Below are positions 7,501 through 15,809 of a stretch of DNA of 64,000 bases, piece by piece. Origin of the DNA: CAZCEC01 sp964497615 (GTDB lineage: Bacteria > Chloroflexota > Anaerolineae > Anaerolineales > UBA6663); the NCBI GenBank assembly GCA_964497615.1, contig CAZCEC010000007.1:62001-126000 (forward strand), written 5' to 3'. The stretch's first letter is position 1. The number at the start of each line of letters is the position of its first letter. The translations under genes were made by a program, and so were the position numbers. The notes beneath the pieces were generated by a model, which was not told the DNA's origin, made no database searches, and saw nothing but the letters and a program-made list of their open reading frames with translations.

Positions 7501-9712
7501 ACGACGTGCGGCCCCAGGGCGCCTCGCGCCCGACGGTGACCTGCGCGCTGCCCCCGCCGGGCACGCTCACTGTGTACGTCCCCTCGGGCAAGAACTCAAA
7601 CACATAGTTGCCATCGGCGTTGGTGGTGGCGCTGGCTGAGACCGGCCCGGCGATCTGCACGGTGACGCCGGCCGCGCCGTTGGCCCACTGCGCCCCCAGC
7701 GCTGCGCTGCGCACCCGCCCGGCGATGCGGCCCACGTTCGGGTTCCAGTTCAGGTCGGTGGTCAGATAGACCGGGTTGGGGCCGAGCGTCAGCGTCCCGC
7801 CCGCGAAGGTCCCCAGGTCCTCGCCATACAGCCCGATCAGCCGCACGGTGCGGCCGCCGGTGTCCAGGCTGATGGTGGTCGTGCCGCTGGCCTGGCGGTT
7901 CCAGGCCACCCACACCTCGCGCCCGCCGGCCGCGAACTTATACACCCGCGCCGCGCCGCCCACGTTCAGGGTGGCGGGACGCTCGGCGGGGCCATACCCG
8001 GCCAGCACGCGGTTCATCACGTCCAGGGCCAGGTAGGCAGGGTGGAAGAGCGGGTCCGGCTCCACGCCCACGGCCGGGAGGCCGTTGGTGGTTTGCAGCA
8101 ACCCCTTGTGATCGGAGCCTTCGTGCGTCTCGGACTCCTGCCACGAGTACCAGAAGTAGCGGTCGATGAAGGGCCGCGCCCAGAAGATGACGGCCGAGCG
8201 CACCAGGTTGCGGGCCTTGTCGGCGTGGTCGCTGGTGGGGTTGCCCTCCCAGCCGATCTCGGTGAGCCAGACCGGCTTGCCGGCACGGAAGGCGTCCACC
8301 TGGTTCAGGGTCGCGTCCACCGCGCCCCCTGGGTCCCAGCCGGTGCGGTCGTAGTAAACGTGGAAGCTGAGGATGTCCAGGTAGTTGAGGCCGCCGGCAT
8401 TGACGAAGCCGGCCCAGTCCCACATCGTCCAGGCGCCGCTGTACCCGAAGCCCGGCACCTGGGCGGTGGCCGGCCCCACCACCAGGGCCGCCGGGTCGGC
8501 GTGCTTGATGGCGCTGTGGGCCACGGCCAGCAGCCGCACGTAGTCCTGGGCGTTGCCGTTGAATTGGTGCGCGGGATAGTCGGGCGGGTTCCAGCCCTGG
8601 CGCAGGTCGGGCTCGTTCCACACCTCCCAATACTTGACCGGGCGGGTGAGGCCGGACATGTCGTCCTGGCCGTCGCCGTCGTAGCGCTCCACCAGCGTAT
8701 GCACGAAGCGGTACCAGCTCGTATTCTCCCACGGGTCGCTGTACAGGTCGCCGGGCGGCTGGCGCCAGTTGGGGGTGCCGTTGGCCCACTGCGGCACGCT
8801 GTTGCCGATGGAGGCCAGCAGGTTGATCTGGCTGTTCTGCGCGCCAGTCACCAGGATGTCCCAGGCGGCCCAGTCGAACTGGCCGGGCGCCAGCTCCGTG
8901 AACGCCCAACTGTGGTTGATGCTGTCGGAGCAGTAGTTGCGGTACCACTGCACCCCGGCCCGCGCCAGCCACCCAAAGCTGGCCGCCCGCAGCATAGGGT
9001 TGTGCGAGAGGTTGCCCTGATAGGGATAGCTGCTGTTGTTGCCTTCCAATGGGCCGCCGTTCATCCCCACGAAGCCGCCGGGCGCAACGGGCGGGGGCGG
9101 GCCGGTGGTGGCGCTGGGGGGCGGCGGCTGGGTGGCTGAGGGCACGAGCGTGAATGTGGGGCTAGGCGTGACGGTCGGCGTGGGGGTGTGGGTCGGCGGG
9201 AGGGTGGGGGTGGGGGGGGGGGTGGGGGGGGGGGGGGGGGTGGGCGTGGGGGTGAGCGTACGGGTTGGGGTGAGGGAGGGCGGCAGGGTGCGGGTGGCTG
9301 TGGGCGAGGCCGTCAGGGTGGCGGGCCGGATGGGGGTGGGCGGCCGGCGGGTGTTTGTGGCGGTCCCGCTGGGGGTGCCGGTGGCCGCTGGCGGCGTCTG
9401 CGTGGGCGCGGCCCCGCCCACGAGCGTCTCGCTGAGGACCGGCCGGCGTGTGGGGGGCAGCCCCTCATCCGCCGGGGCAGAGGTGGCGGGCGGAGGGCTG
9501 GGCGGCCACACCGACGCGTAGGGCGAGGTCGGCGCGAGGGTCGGCACCGCCGCCACGACCTCGGGCACGGGCAGGGCGGAGGCCAGCGCCCAGTTGAGCG
9601 CCGCGCCGGCCGCGGCCGCCGCCAGCAGGCAGGCCAGCAGCGCATCGGCGGCCAGGAAGGCCGCCAACAGCCGATGGCGCCGCAGGAGCAGCAGCAGGCG
9701 TGCCATAACCAT
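7487..9712 (-). CDS. Secreted/membrane-anchored clan GH-A glycoside hydrolase with Pro/Thr-rich linker
   Basis: A 741-residue surface enzyme. Residues about 14-42 form an N-terminal hydrophobic anchor. Residues about 60-205 are a Pro/Thr/Ser-rich linker. The catalytic TIM-barrel region (about 210-600) has WEVWNEPD (acid/base Glu after Asn) and VWLTEIGWEG (nucleophile Glu), as in GH39/GH5-like families. Residues about 655-741 look like a carboxypeptidase regulatory-like beta domain (GRVRS...TNADGNYVFEFLPEGTYTV). The linker DNA contains runs of 11 and 17 identical bases, which could slip and shift the frame ahead of the catalytic domain. The start could be either of two nearby ATGs (9712 or 9706). 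The substrate is probably a surface or environmental glycan, but is not shown. Confidence 0.82.
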   Translation of the reverse strand: MVMARLLLLLRRHRLLAAFLAADALLACLLAAAAAGAALNWALASALPVPEVVAAVPTLAPTSPYASVWPPSPPPATSAPADEGLPPTRRPVLSETLVGGAAPTQTPPAATGTPSGTATNTRRPPTPIRPATLTASPTATRTLPPSLTPTRTLTPTPTPPPPPTPPPTPTLPPTHTPTPTVTPSPTFTLVPSATQPPPPSATTGPPPPVAPGGFVGMNGGPLEGNNSSYPYQGNLSHNPMLRAASFGWLARAGVQWYRNYCSDSINHSWAFTELAPGQFDWAAWDILVTGAQNSQINLLASIGNSVPQWANGTPNWRQPPGDLYSDPWENTSWYRFVHTLVERYDGDGQDDMSGLTRPVKYWEVWNEPDLRQGWNPPDYPAHQFNGNAQDYVRLLAVAHSAIKHADPAALVVGPATAQVPGFGYSGAWTMWDWAGFVNAGGLNYLDILSFHVYYDRTGWDPGGAVDATLNQVDAFRAGKPVWLTEIGWEGNPTSDHADKARNLVRSAVIFWARPFIDRYFWYSWQESETHEGSDHKGLLQTTNGLPAVGVEPDPLFHPAYLALDVMNRVLAGYGPAERPATLNVGGAARVYKFAAGGREVWVAWNRQASGTTTISLDTGGRTVRLIGLYGEDLGTFAGGTLTLGPNPVYLTTDLNWNPNVGRIAGRVRSAALGAQWANGAAGVTVQIAGPVSASATTNADGNYVFEFLPEGTYTVSVPGGGSAQVTVGREAPWGRTSFTVP
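9212..9240. repeat. Long homopolymer tracts (11 G and 17 G) in glycosidase linker
   Basis: G runs at 9212-9222 and 9224-9240 on the plus strand are separated by one T. They are poly-C in the coding sense and encode Pro residues around position 157-167. Tracts of this length are prone to replication slippage and can also form G-quadruplexes. Confidence 0.85.
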
Positions 9713-9827
9713 AATCTAACTTAGCTTGGGCGAAGGGGCAAGGGCTGATCCGGCCCGGATGGGTTTCCGGCGCGGCGCAAGCGGGCGTGATCAGCCGAGC
9801 GGGCGCACGGAACGGGGCGCGGGACGA

Positions 9828-9836
9828 TGATACAAT
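9828..9836 (+). promoter_or_regulatory. Extended -10 promoter for the polysaccharide locus
   Basis: TGATACAAT fits an extended -10 (TGn + TACAAT). It lies 39 nt upstream of the first gene of the plus-strand glycan cluster. No convincing -35 is visible. Confidence 0.5.
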
Positions 9837-9875
9837 ACCCCCCTTGCCGACGACTCATTCAATGCCAGGGGTTGC

Positions 9876-11180
9876 ATGAAGACTCAATTACTAGAGAAGA
9901 TTCGCACGCGCCAGGCGCGCCTGGGGGTGGTGGGCCTGGGGTATGTCGGCCTGCCGCTGGCGGTGGAGTTCGCCCAGGCCGGCATCGCGGTGGTGGGGAT
10001 TGATGTGGACGAGCGCAAGGTGGCGGCCATCACGCGCGGCGAGAGTTACATCCCCGATGTGCCCGGCGCGACGGTGGCGAGGCTGGCGCAGGCCGGGCGG
10101 CTGAGCGCCACGACCGACTATGCCGCCCTGCGCGAGTGCGACGCGGTGAGCATCTGCGTGCCCACTCCGCTCAACAAGACGCGCGACCCGGATATGTCGT
10201 TCGTGATTGACGCCGCCAACCAGGTGGCGGCGCACGCCCATCCGGGCTTCCTGATCGTCCTCGAAAGTACCACCTATCCCGGCACGACGGAAGAGATTTT
10301 ATTACCCAAGCTGAATGAGGCCGGCTGGCGCGTGGGCGAGGACGTGTTCCTGGCTTTCTCGCCGGAGCGGATCGACCCCGGCAACGCCCACTACGGCGTG
10401 CGCAACACGCCCAAGGTGCTGGGCGGCGCCACCCCAGCCTGCACCGAGACGGCCCAGGCGCTGTACGCGGTGGCGGTGGAGACGGTGGTGCCGGTCTCCA
10501 CTATGCGCGCGGCGGAGATGGTCAAGCTGTTAGAGAACACCTTCCGGGCGGTGAACATTGGGCTGGTGAACGAGATGGCGCTGATGTGCGCCAAGCTGGG
10601 CGTGGACGTGTGGGAGGTGATCGAGGCCGCGTCCACCAAGCCGTATGGCTTTATGAAGTTCACGCCGGGCCCAGGATTGGGCGGGCACTGTTTACCCATC
10701 GACCCGCTCTACCTGTCGTGGAAGCTCAAGTCGCTCAACTACACCGCGCGTTTCATCGAGCTGGCCGATACCATCAACTCGCGCATGCCCGAGCACGTGG
10801 CCGGGCTGGTGGGCGATGCCCTCAACGATGCGGGCCGCGCGGTGAACGGGGCGCGCGTGCTGGTGCTGGGCGTGGCCTACAAGAAGGACATTGACGACGT
10901 GCGCGAGTCGCCGGGGCTGGACGTGATGGCGGAGCTCGCCGCGCGCCGGGCGGAGGTGAGCTATCACGACCCGCACGTGGCCCAGGTGCTGGTGGGCGAG
11001 CAGCGCTACGCGTCGCAGCCCTTGACGGCGGCGACGCTGGCGGCGGCGGACTGCGTGGTGATCACGACCGATCACAGCGCCTTCGACTGGGACCTGATCC
11101 GGGCGCACGCCCGGCTGGTGGTGGACACGCGCAATGCGCTGCGCGGGGCGGGCGGCGGCGCGCGCGTGGTGACCCTCTAG
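9876..11180 (+). CDS. UDP-N-acetylhexosamine 6-dehydrogenase (WecC/WbpA type)
   Basis: NAD-dependent enzyme that oxidises C6 of a UDP-sugar to a uronic acid in two steps. The N-terminal Rossmann motif is GLGYVGLPLA. SPERIDPGN is the form found in WbpA/WecC-type enzymes that use UDP-HexNAc rather than UDP-glucose. The catalytic Cys is in GGHCLPIDP. The C-terminal NAD-binding domain has VLGVAYKKDIDDVRESP. The length of 434 residues is normal. AGGGG precedes the ATG. It heads the glycan locus; with the WecB and WecG homologues further on it could supply UDP-ManNAcA, though UDP-GlcNAcA is equally possible. Confidence 0.88.
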   Translation: MKTQLLEKIRTRQARLGVVGLGYVGLPLAVEFAQAGIAVVGIDVDERKVAAITRGESYIPDVPGATVARLAQAGRLSATTDYAALRECDAVSICVPTPLNKTRDPDMSFVIDAANQVAAHAHPGFLIVLESTTYPGTTEEILLPKLNEAGWRVGEDVFLAFSPERIDPGNAHYGVRNTPKVLGGATPACTETAQALYAVAVETVVPVSTMRAAEMVKLLENTFRAVNIGLVNEMALMCAKLGVDVWEVIEAASTKPYGFMKFTPGPGLGGHCLPIDPLYLSWKLKSLNYTARFIELADTINSRMPEHVAGLVGDALNDAGRAVNGARVLVLGVAYKKDIDDVRESPGLDVMAELAARRAEVSYHDPHVAQVLVGEQRYASQPLTAATLAAADCVVITTDHSAFDWDLIRAHARLVVDTRNALRGAGGGARVVTL

Positions 11181-11779
11181 TGGGCGACGCCGAGACGGGC
11201 CAGCCGGCCGCCGTGCCGGTGGGCCGCAAGTGGTACGTCATCCGCTCCAAGCCGCGCCGCGAGCGGTTTGTGTCGGAGCAATTGGCCAGCCAGGGGATGG
11301 AGGTCTTCTTCCCGGCGGTCAAGGTACATCCCATCAACCCGCGCGCGGCGCGTGAGCGGGCCTACTTCCCCAGCTATCTGTTCGCGCACGTGGACCTGGC
11401 GGAAGTGGGGCTGACGAAGCTGCGCTGGCTGCCGGCGGCGGTGGGGCTGCTGGAATTTGGGGGCGAGCCCGCCATCGTGCCGGAGACCCTGATCGTCCAA
11501 CTGCGCCGCCGCGTTGCCAGCATCCAGGCGGCGGGCGGCATTGTGTTTGCCGACCTGAAGAAGGGCGAGCCGGTGAAGATCACCTCCGGCCCGTTCGCGG
11601 GCTACGAAGCCATCTTCGATCTGCGGCTGAAAGGCTCGGAACGGGTGCGGGTGCTGCTGGAGCTGCTGCGCCGCCAGGTGACGGTGGAGTTGGATGCCGG
11701 CAGTATCCGCAAGCTGAGCGCCAAGGAGCAGGACAACCAGGACCGGCGGCGCGGGCGGCGGCGGCGCGGCGGGGGCTGA
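11180..11779 (+). CDS. NusG/RfaH-family transcription antiterminator
   Basis: A 199-residue NusG paralogue. Residues about 12-110 form the NGN domain that contacts RNA polymerase (WYVIRSKPRRERFVSEQL, FPSYLFAHVDL). Residues about 130-185 hold a KOW-type domain (KKGEPVKITSGPFAGYEAIF). It starts inside the stop of the dehydrogenase gene. Specialised NusG paralogues such as RfaH and LoaP are often encoded at the start of long polysaccharide operons, where they let polymerase read through; this location fits that role. No ops-like recognition site was identified. Confidence 0.87.
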   Translation: MGDAETGQPAAVPVGRKWYVIRSKPRRERFVSEQLASQGMEVFFPAVKVHPINPRAARERAYFPSYLFAHVDLAEVGLTKLRWLPAAVGLLEFGGEPAIVPETLIVQLRRRVASIQAAGGIVFADLKKGEPVKITSGPFAGYEAIFDLRLKGSERVRVLLELLRRQVTVELDAGSIRKLSAKEQDNQDRRRGRRRRGGG

Positions 11780-11791
11780 CGCGGCGGCTGT

Positions 11792-11799
11792 GCTAGAAT
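11792..11799 (+). promoter_or_regulatory. Possible extended -10 box upstream of the GT4 gene
   Basis: TGCTAGAAT (T at 11791) is an extended -10 form 51 nt before the ATG at 11851. It lies in the gap after the antiterminator gene. The same TGCTAGAAT occurs before mutS2. Confidence 0.35.
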
Positions 11800-11850
11800 C
11801 CGCCGCAGGCGCGGCTGAACCACCCCACACAGGCGGTCTGTGATACCGGC

Positions 11851-13491
11851 ATGAGCACCACCCTGCAACCGTATCTGCCCATCATCCTGGCCGCGGGGCT
11901 GCTGGCCTTTCTGGCCACGCCCGTCACGCGCGTGCTGGCCCGGCGGCTGGGCATGCTGGACCAGCCGGGGCTGCGCAAGGCGCACCGGCTGCCGGTGCCG
12001 CTGCTGGGCGGGCTGGCGATGTACGTGGCGCTGGCGAGCGCCTTCCTGCTCTTCGGCAGCCGCGACTGGCTGGCGGAGGGCGTGGGCATCCTGGGCGGCG
12101 CCACGTTATTATTCCTCACCGGGCTGTGGGACGACCGCTATGGCATGCCGGCCTGGCTGAAGCTGGGGGCGCAGCTCGTGGCGGCCTTCGTGGTGATGGC
12201 GGTGGGGGTGCAGGTGCAGCTCTTCGCCTTCGCCCCGCTCAACTGGCTCATCACCCTGGTGTGGCTGGTGGGCATCACCAACGCCGTCAACCTGATGGAC
12301 AACATGGACGGGCTGGCGGCCGGCATCACGCTGGTGGCGGCGCTGGCGTTCTTCGGGCTGGCGGCGCTGGAGGGGCAGGGGCTGGTGGCCAGCCTGGCGG
12401 CGGCCCTGGTGGGCGCCTCGGCCGGCTTCCTGTTCTACAACTTCGCCCCGGCGGTCAGCTTCATGGGCGATGCCGGCGCGCTGACGCTGGGGTTTGTGCT
12501 GGCCGTGATCGGCATCAAGCTGCGCTTCATTCACTTTCCGCTGGGCGCCACCTGGATGGCCCCCATCATTGTGCTGGGGGTGCTGATCTTCGACACGACC
12601 CTGGTGATCATCTCGCGCGTCCGGCGCGGGCGGTCTATCTTTCAGGGCGGGTCGGACCACACCTCGCACCGGCTGGCCCAGTTGGGCGTGGGGCAGCCGC
12701 GCGCCGTGCTCACCCTGTATGTGACGGCGGCAGCGCTGGGCCTGGCGGCGCTGTTCGTCACCCGGTCGCCGGTGCCGACCGCCAACCTGGCCTTCGCGGC
12801 GCTGGTGGGGGCGGGCGGGCTGGCGCTGATCTTCTTTGAGCGGATCGAGCCGCGGTTGAGCGGCGACCCGCCGCTGGTGCTCATCCCCGGCGCGGGGGGC
12901 CTGGGGGAGGCGGTGCGCGCCGCGGCGCCCCTCAGCCGTGAGGTGGTGCTGCTGCTGGCGCCGCGGCTGGTGGACGGCGCGGCCCGCCCCACGCGCGAGG
13001 AAGTGATTGAGGCGCTGGCGGCGCTGGCCGAGGACCCGGCGGCGGCGCGCAAGCTGCTGGCGCGCGGGTTGGGGGAGGCTTGGTGGGAGGAACTGAATGG
13101 GCTCAACCCGGTGCTGCGGCTGAACGGGCTGGTGTGGACTCCGGCGGCCGGGTGCCTGGCGGAACTGCCCGCGCCCAACGCGGCCGCGGTGCGGCCCGGC
13201 GCCGCGCAGCCGGAGGTGGTGGCTGCGCTGACGCGCGCCCGGCTGATCCTGTTGGGGCCGGGCGATCCAGCCGTGAACCTGGCCCCGGCGCTGCTGGCGC
13301 CGGGGGTGCGCGCGGCGGTGCTGGGGACGCGCGGCGAGCGATTGTGGGTGGGGACGGCGGCGGGCCAGAGGGAACTGGAAGCCTGGCTGGGCGCGCCGAC
13401 GCCGGTCGCGGAGCCGGCGCGCTGGCAGCACGCCGTGCAGGCGCGCCTGCTGCGGCAAGCGGCCGGGCAGGCCAAGAGCCACGCGAGTTGA
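11851..13491 (+). CDS. WecA/MraY-type polyprenyl-phosphate HexNAc-1-phosphate transferase fused to a YvcK/CofD-like domain
   Basis: The N-terminal 330 residues are a multi-pass glycosyltransferase family 4 enzyme, which moves a sugar-1-phosphate from UDP-HexNAc to undecaprenyl phosphate. TGLWDDRYGMP, NAVNLMDNMDGLAAG and FMGDAGALTLGF match its conserved loops. WecA-like proteins normally end near residue 350; this one continues to 546. The tail begins LVLIPGAGGLGEAV and contains ARLILLGPGDPAVNLAPALLAPGV, which resembles the ADLIVLGPGS...PNLL-PGI region of YvcK/CofD proteins. I therefore call a fusion with a diverged YvcK/CofD-like domain; its function is unknown. It probably starts glycan assembly for the locus. 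Confidence 0.82.
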   Translation: MSTTLQPYLPIILAAGLLAFLATPVTRVLARRLGMLDQPGLRKAHRLPVPLLGGLAMYVALASAFLLFGSRDWLAEGVGILGGATLLFLTGLWDDRYGMPAWLKLGAQLVAAFVVMAVGVQVQLFAFAPLNWLITLVWLVGITNAVNLMDNMDGLAAGITLVAALAFFGLAALEGQGLVASLAAALVGASAGFLFYNFAPAVSFMGDAGALTLGFVLAVIGIKLRFIHFPLGATWMAPIIVLGVLIFDTTLVIISRVRRGRSIFQGGSDHTSHRLAQLGVGQPRAVLTLYVTAAALGLAALFVTRSPVPTANLAFAALVGAGGLALIFFERIEPRLSGDPPLVLIPGAGGLGEAVRAAAPLSREVVLLLAPRLVDGAARPTREEVIEALAALAEDPAAARKLLARGLGEAWWEELNGLNPVLRLNGLVWTPAAGCLAELPAPNAAAVRPGAAQPEVVAALTRARLILLGPGDPAVNLAPALLAPGVRAAVLGTRGERLWVGTAAGQRELEAWLGAPTPVAEPARWQHAVQARLLRQAAGQAKSHAS

Positions 13492-13512
13492 TGGGGCAAA
13501 GAAAGGCACAGC

Positions 13513-14793
13513 ATGGAAGACGAGATTGACATTCGCGCGCAGATCCTGGTGGTGCTGCGAGCCTGGAAGGTCATCCTGGGGCTGGCCGTGCTGGCCGCGC
13601 TGGCGGCGGGCGTGTACGCCTGGACCTTGCCAAACACCTACGAGGCGGTGGCGCTGGTCTCCATATCGCCGGGGCGGATTTCGCTGGACCTGAGCAGCGT
13701 GGAGCAGAGCGGCGCGGTCTCGGCCCGCGCCTATGTGGAGCTGGCGGAGTCGACCACGGTGGTGCGGACGGTGTTTGACGCCGCGGGGCCGGAGCTGCTA
13801 GACCAGATCACCACGGTGAGCCGGTTGCGGCGGCGGCTGCAGGCGGAGGCGTCCGCGGACGCGCCGCTGCTGCGCCTGCAAGTCAGCGACACCGACGCGG
13901 CCCGCGCGGCGGCGCTGGCGAACCTGTGGGCGGAGACCTTCACGGCCCAGGCCGGGCAGCTCTATGGGCAGGATCAGGCCAGCCTGGCGCTCTACCGCGA
14001 GGCGGAGGCGGAGGCCCTGGCGGCCCTCACCGCGGCGGACACGGCGCTGGCGGACTTCCAGGCCAGCAATCCGGTGAGCATCCTGCAAGCGCAATTGAAC
14101 AGCCAGCAGGCCAGCCTGACGGACTACCTCAACCGCGCCCATGAGGCCGAACTGCTGAGCCAGGACCTGCAGGACCTGCTGGCCCGGCTGGAAAGCCTGC
14201 CGGCCGGCGCACCCGCCGCCCTGGCCGATGACCTGGCGTTGCTGGCGCTGACCAGCCGCGTGTATGGCGGCCAACTCGGCTCCGACCTGGATGGGCTGGG
14301 TTCTGGCAACCGCTTGCAGTTATTGATTGACGGGAGCCAGCCGGCGACCAGTGCCACGGTAGCGGACCAGCGCGGCCTGGCCGAGGACCTGCTGGCGAGC
14401 CTGGCGGCGCGAGGCCAGACCCTGGCGGACCAGGCGCAGGCGGTGGAGCCGGCCATCCTGACGCTGCAGGGGCAGGTGGCCGCGGCCCAGGCACAGGCCG
14501 ACCAGCTTACCCGCGCCCGCGACCTGGCGGCAGAGACGTACAGCGCGCTGGTCATCCAGGTGCAGGAGGCGAGTGTGGCGGTGCGGCAGGCGGCAAACGT
14601 GGCGCAGGTGGCGGGCCTGGCCGCCGTCCCCAACCAGGCCACCGGCCCGGCCCGTCTGACGTACGTTGGGCTGGGCGCCGCCCTGGGCGCCGTGTTGGGT
14701 GTGGCGCTGGCGCTGGCGCGTGAGTTCATCCGGTCGGGGGTGGAGGCCAGCAGCACCGCCGCGCCCGCCGATACGCGGCCGGCGACCGGCTAA
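13513..14793 (+). CDS. Wzz-like polysaccharide chain-length/export protein
   Basis: A 426-residue membrane protein of the Wzz/PCP type. The first transmembrane helix is at about 18-37 (VILGLAVLAALAAGVYAW), followed by the family's NTYEAVALVSISPG strand. A long Ala/Gln/Leu-rich, coiled-coil-prone periplasmic-type region spans about 115-360. A second helix is at about 382-405 (LGAALGAVLGVALALA). There is no C-terminal tyrosine-kinase domain. It presumably governs chain length or export of the glycan. It lies 21 bases after the initiating transferase and overlaps the next gene by one base. Confidence 0.82.
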   Translation: MEDEIDIRAQILVVLRAWKVILGLAVLAALAAGVYAWTLPNTYEAVALVSISPGRISLDLSSVEQSGAVSARAYVELAESTTVVRTVFDAAGPELLDQITTVSRLRRRLQAEASADAPLLRLQVSDTDAARAAALANLWAETFTAQAGQLYGQDQASLALYREAEAEALAALTAADTALADFQASNPVSILQAQLNSQQASLTDYLNRAHEAELLSQDLQDLLARLESLPAGAPAALADDLALLALTSRVYGGQLGSDLDGLGSGNRLQLLIDGSQPATSATVADQRGLAEDLLASLAARGQTLADQAQAVEPAILTLQGQVAAAQAQADQLTRARDLAAETYSALVIQVQEASVAVRQAANVAQVAGLAAVPNQATGPARLTYVGLGAALGAVLGVALALAREFIRSGVEASSTAAPADTRPATG

Positions 14794-15809
14794 TGAGTGT
14801 GGAGGCGATGATGAGCGAACGCTGGCCGGACAGCCAGGCCTATTGGCGGGACAAGCGGGTGGTGGTGACGGGCGGGTCCGGTTTTTTGGGCCGCTACGTG
14901 GTGGACGGCCTGCGGGCGCGGGGGGCCGAGGTCGCCGCGCCGCGCAAACGGGACTACGACCTGGTACACCTGGACGCGGTGCAGGCGCTGCTGAGGGACG
15001 CGCGGCCGCAGGTGCTCATCCACCTGGCGGCGCGGGTGGGGGGCATCGGGGCCAACCGGGAGCACCCGGCCGAGTTCTTCTACGAGAACCTGATGATGGG
15101 GGTGCAGTTGATGCACGAGGCCTGGCGCGCCGGGGTGAGCAAGTTTGTGGCCATCGGCACGGTGTGCGCCTATCCCAAGTTCACCCCGGTCCCCTTCCAC
15201 GAAGACGACCTGTGGAACGGCTACCCGGAAGAGACCAACGCCCCCTACGGGCTGGCGAAGAAGATGCTGCTGGTGCAGGCCCAGGCCTATCGCCAGCAGT
15301 ACGGGTGGGACGCGGTCTTCCTGCTGCCGGTGAACCTGTATGGACCAGGCGACAACTTTGACCCGGCCAGTTCGCACGTCATCCCGGCGCTGATCAAGAA
15401 GTGTGTGGACGCGCGGGCCAGCGGTGCGGACGAGATCGTGGTCTGGGGCGACGGGTCGCCGACGCGCGAGTTTCTGTATGTGGCGGACGCGGCCGACGGC
15501 ATCCGGCTGGCGGCCGAGCGCTATGCCGGCGCGGAGCCGGTGAACCTGGGCAGCGCCTTCGAGATCAGCATCAAGGACCTGGTGACGACCATTGCCCGGC
15601 TGACCGGCTTCACCGGCCGGATCGTGTGGGACACGGCCAAGCCCAACGGCCAGCCGCGCCGCAAGCTGGACACGCGCCGGGCCGAAACCCTGTTTGGCTT
15701 TCACAGCCACACGGATTTCGAGGCCGGCCTGCGCCAGACGATTGAGTGGTATCGCGGCTGGCTGGCCGAAGGTGCCCGCGGCGAGGTGGTGAGCACCGCC
15801 GCCGGCTAA
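14793..15809 (+). CDS. fcl: GDP-L-fucose synthase-like NAD(P)-dependent epimerase/reductase
   Basis: Extended short-chain dehydrogenase of 338 residues, most like GDP-4-keto-6-deoxymannose epimerase/reductase. It has the Rossmann motif GGSGFLGRYVVDGL, the family block HLAARVGGIGANREHPAEF, a catalytic Ser-Val-Cys region (GTVCAYPK), and Tyr-x3-Lys in PYGLAKKM. A GDP-mannose 4,6-dehydratase that would feed it is not in the window. The C-terminus overlaps the convergent nucleotidyltransferase gene by 4 bases. Confidence 0.85.
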   Translation: MSVEAMMSERWPDSQAYWRDKRVVVTGGSGFLGRYVVDGLRARGAEVAAPRKRDYDLVHLDAVQALLRDARPQVLIHLAARVGGIGANREHPAEFFYENLMMGVQLMHEAWRAGVSKFVAIGTVCAYPKFTPVPFHEDDLWNGYPEETNAPYGLAKKMLLVQAQAYRQQYGWDAVFLLPVNLYGPGDNFDPASSHVIPALIKKCVDARASGADEIVVWGDGSPTREFLYVADAADGIRLAAERYAGAEPVNLGSAFEISIKDLVTTIARLTGFTGRIVWDTAKPNGQPRRKLDTRRAETLFGFHSHTDFEAGLRQTIEWYRGWLAEGARGEVVSTAAG

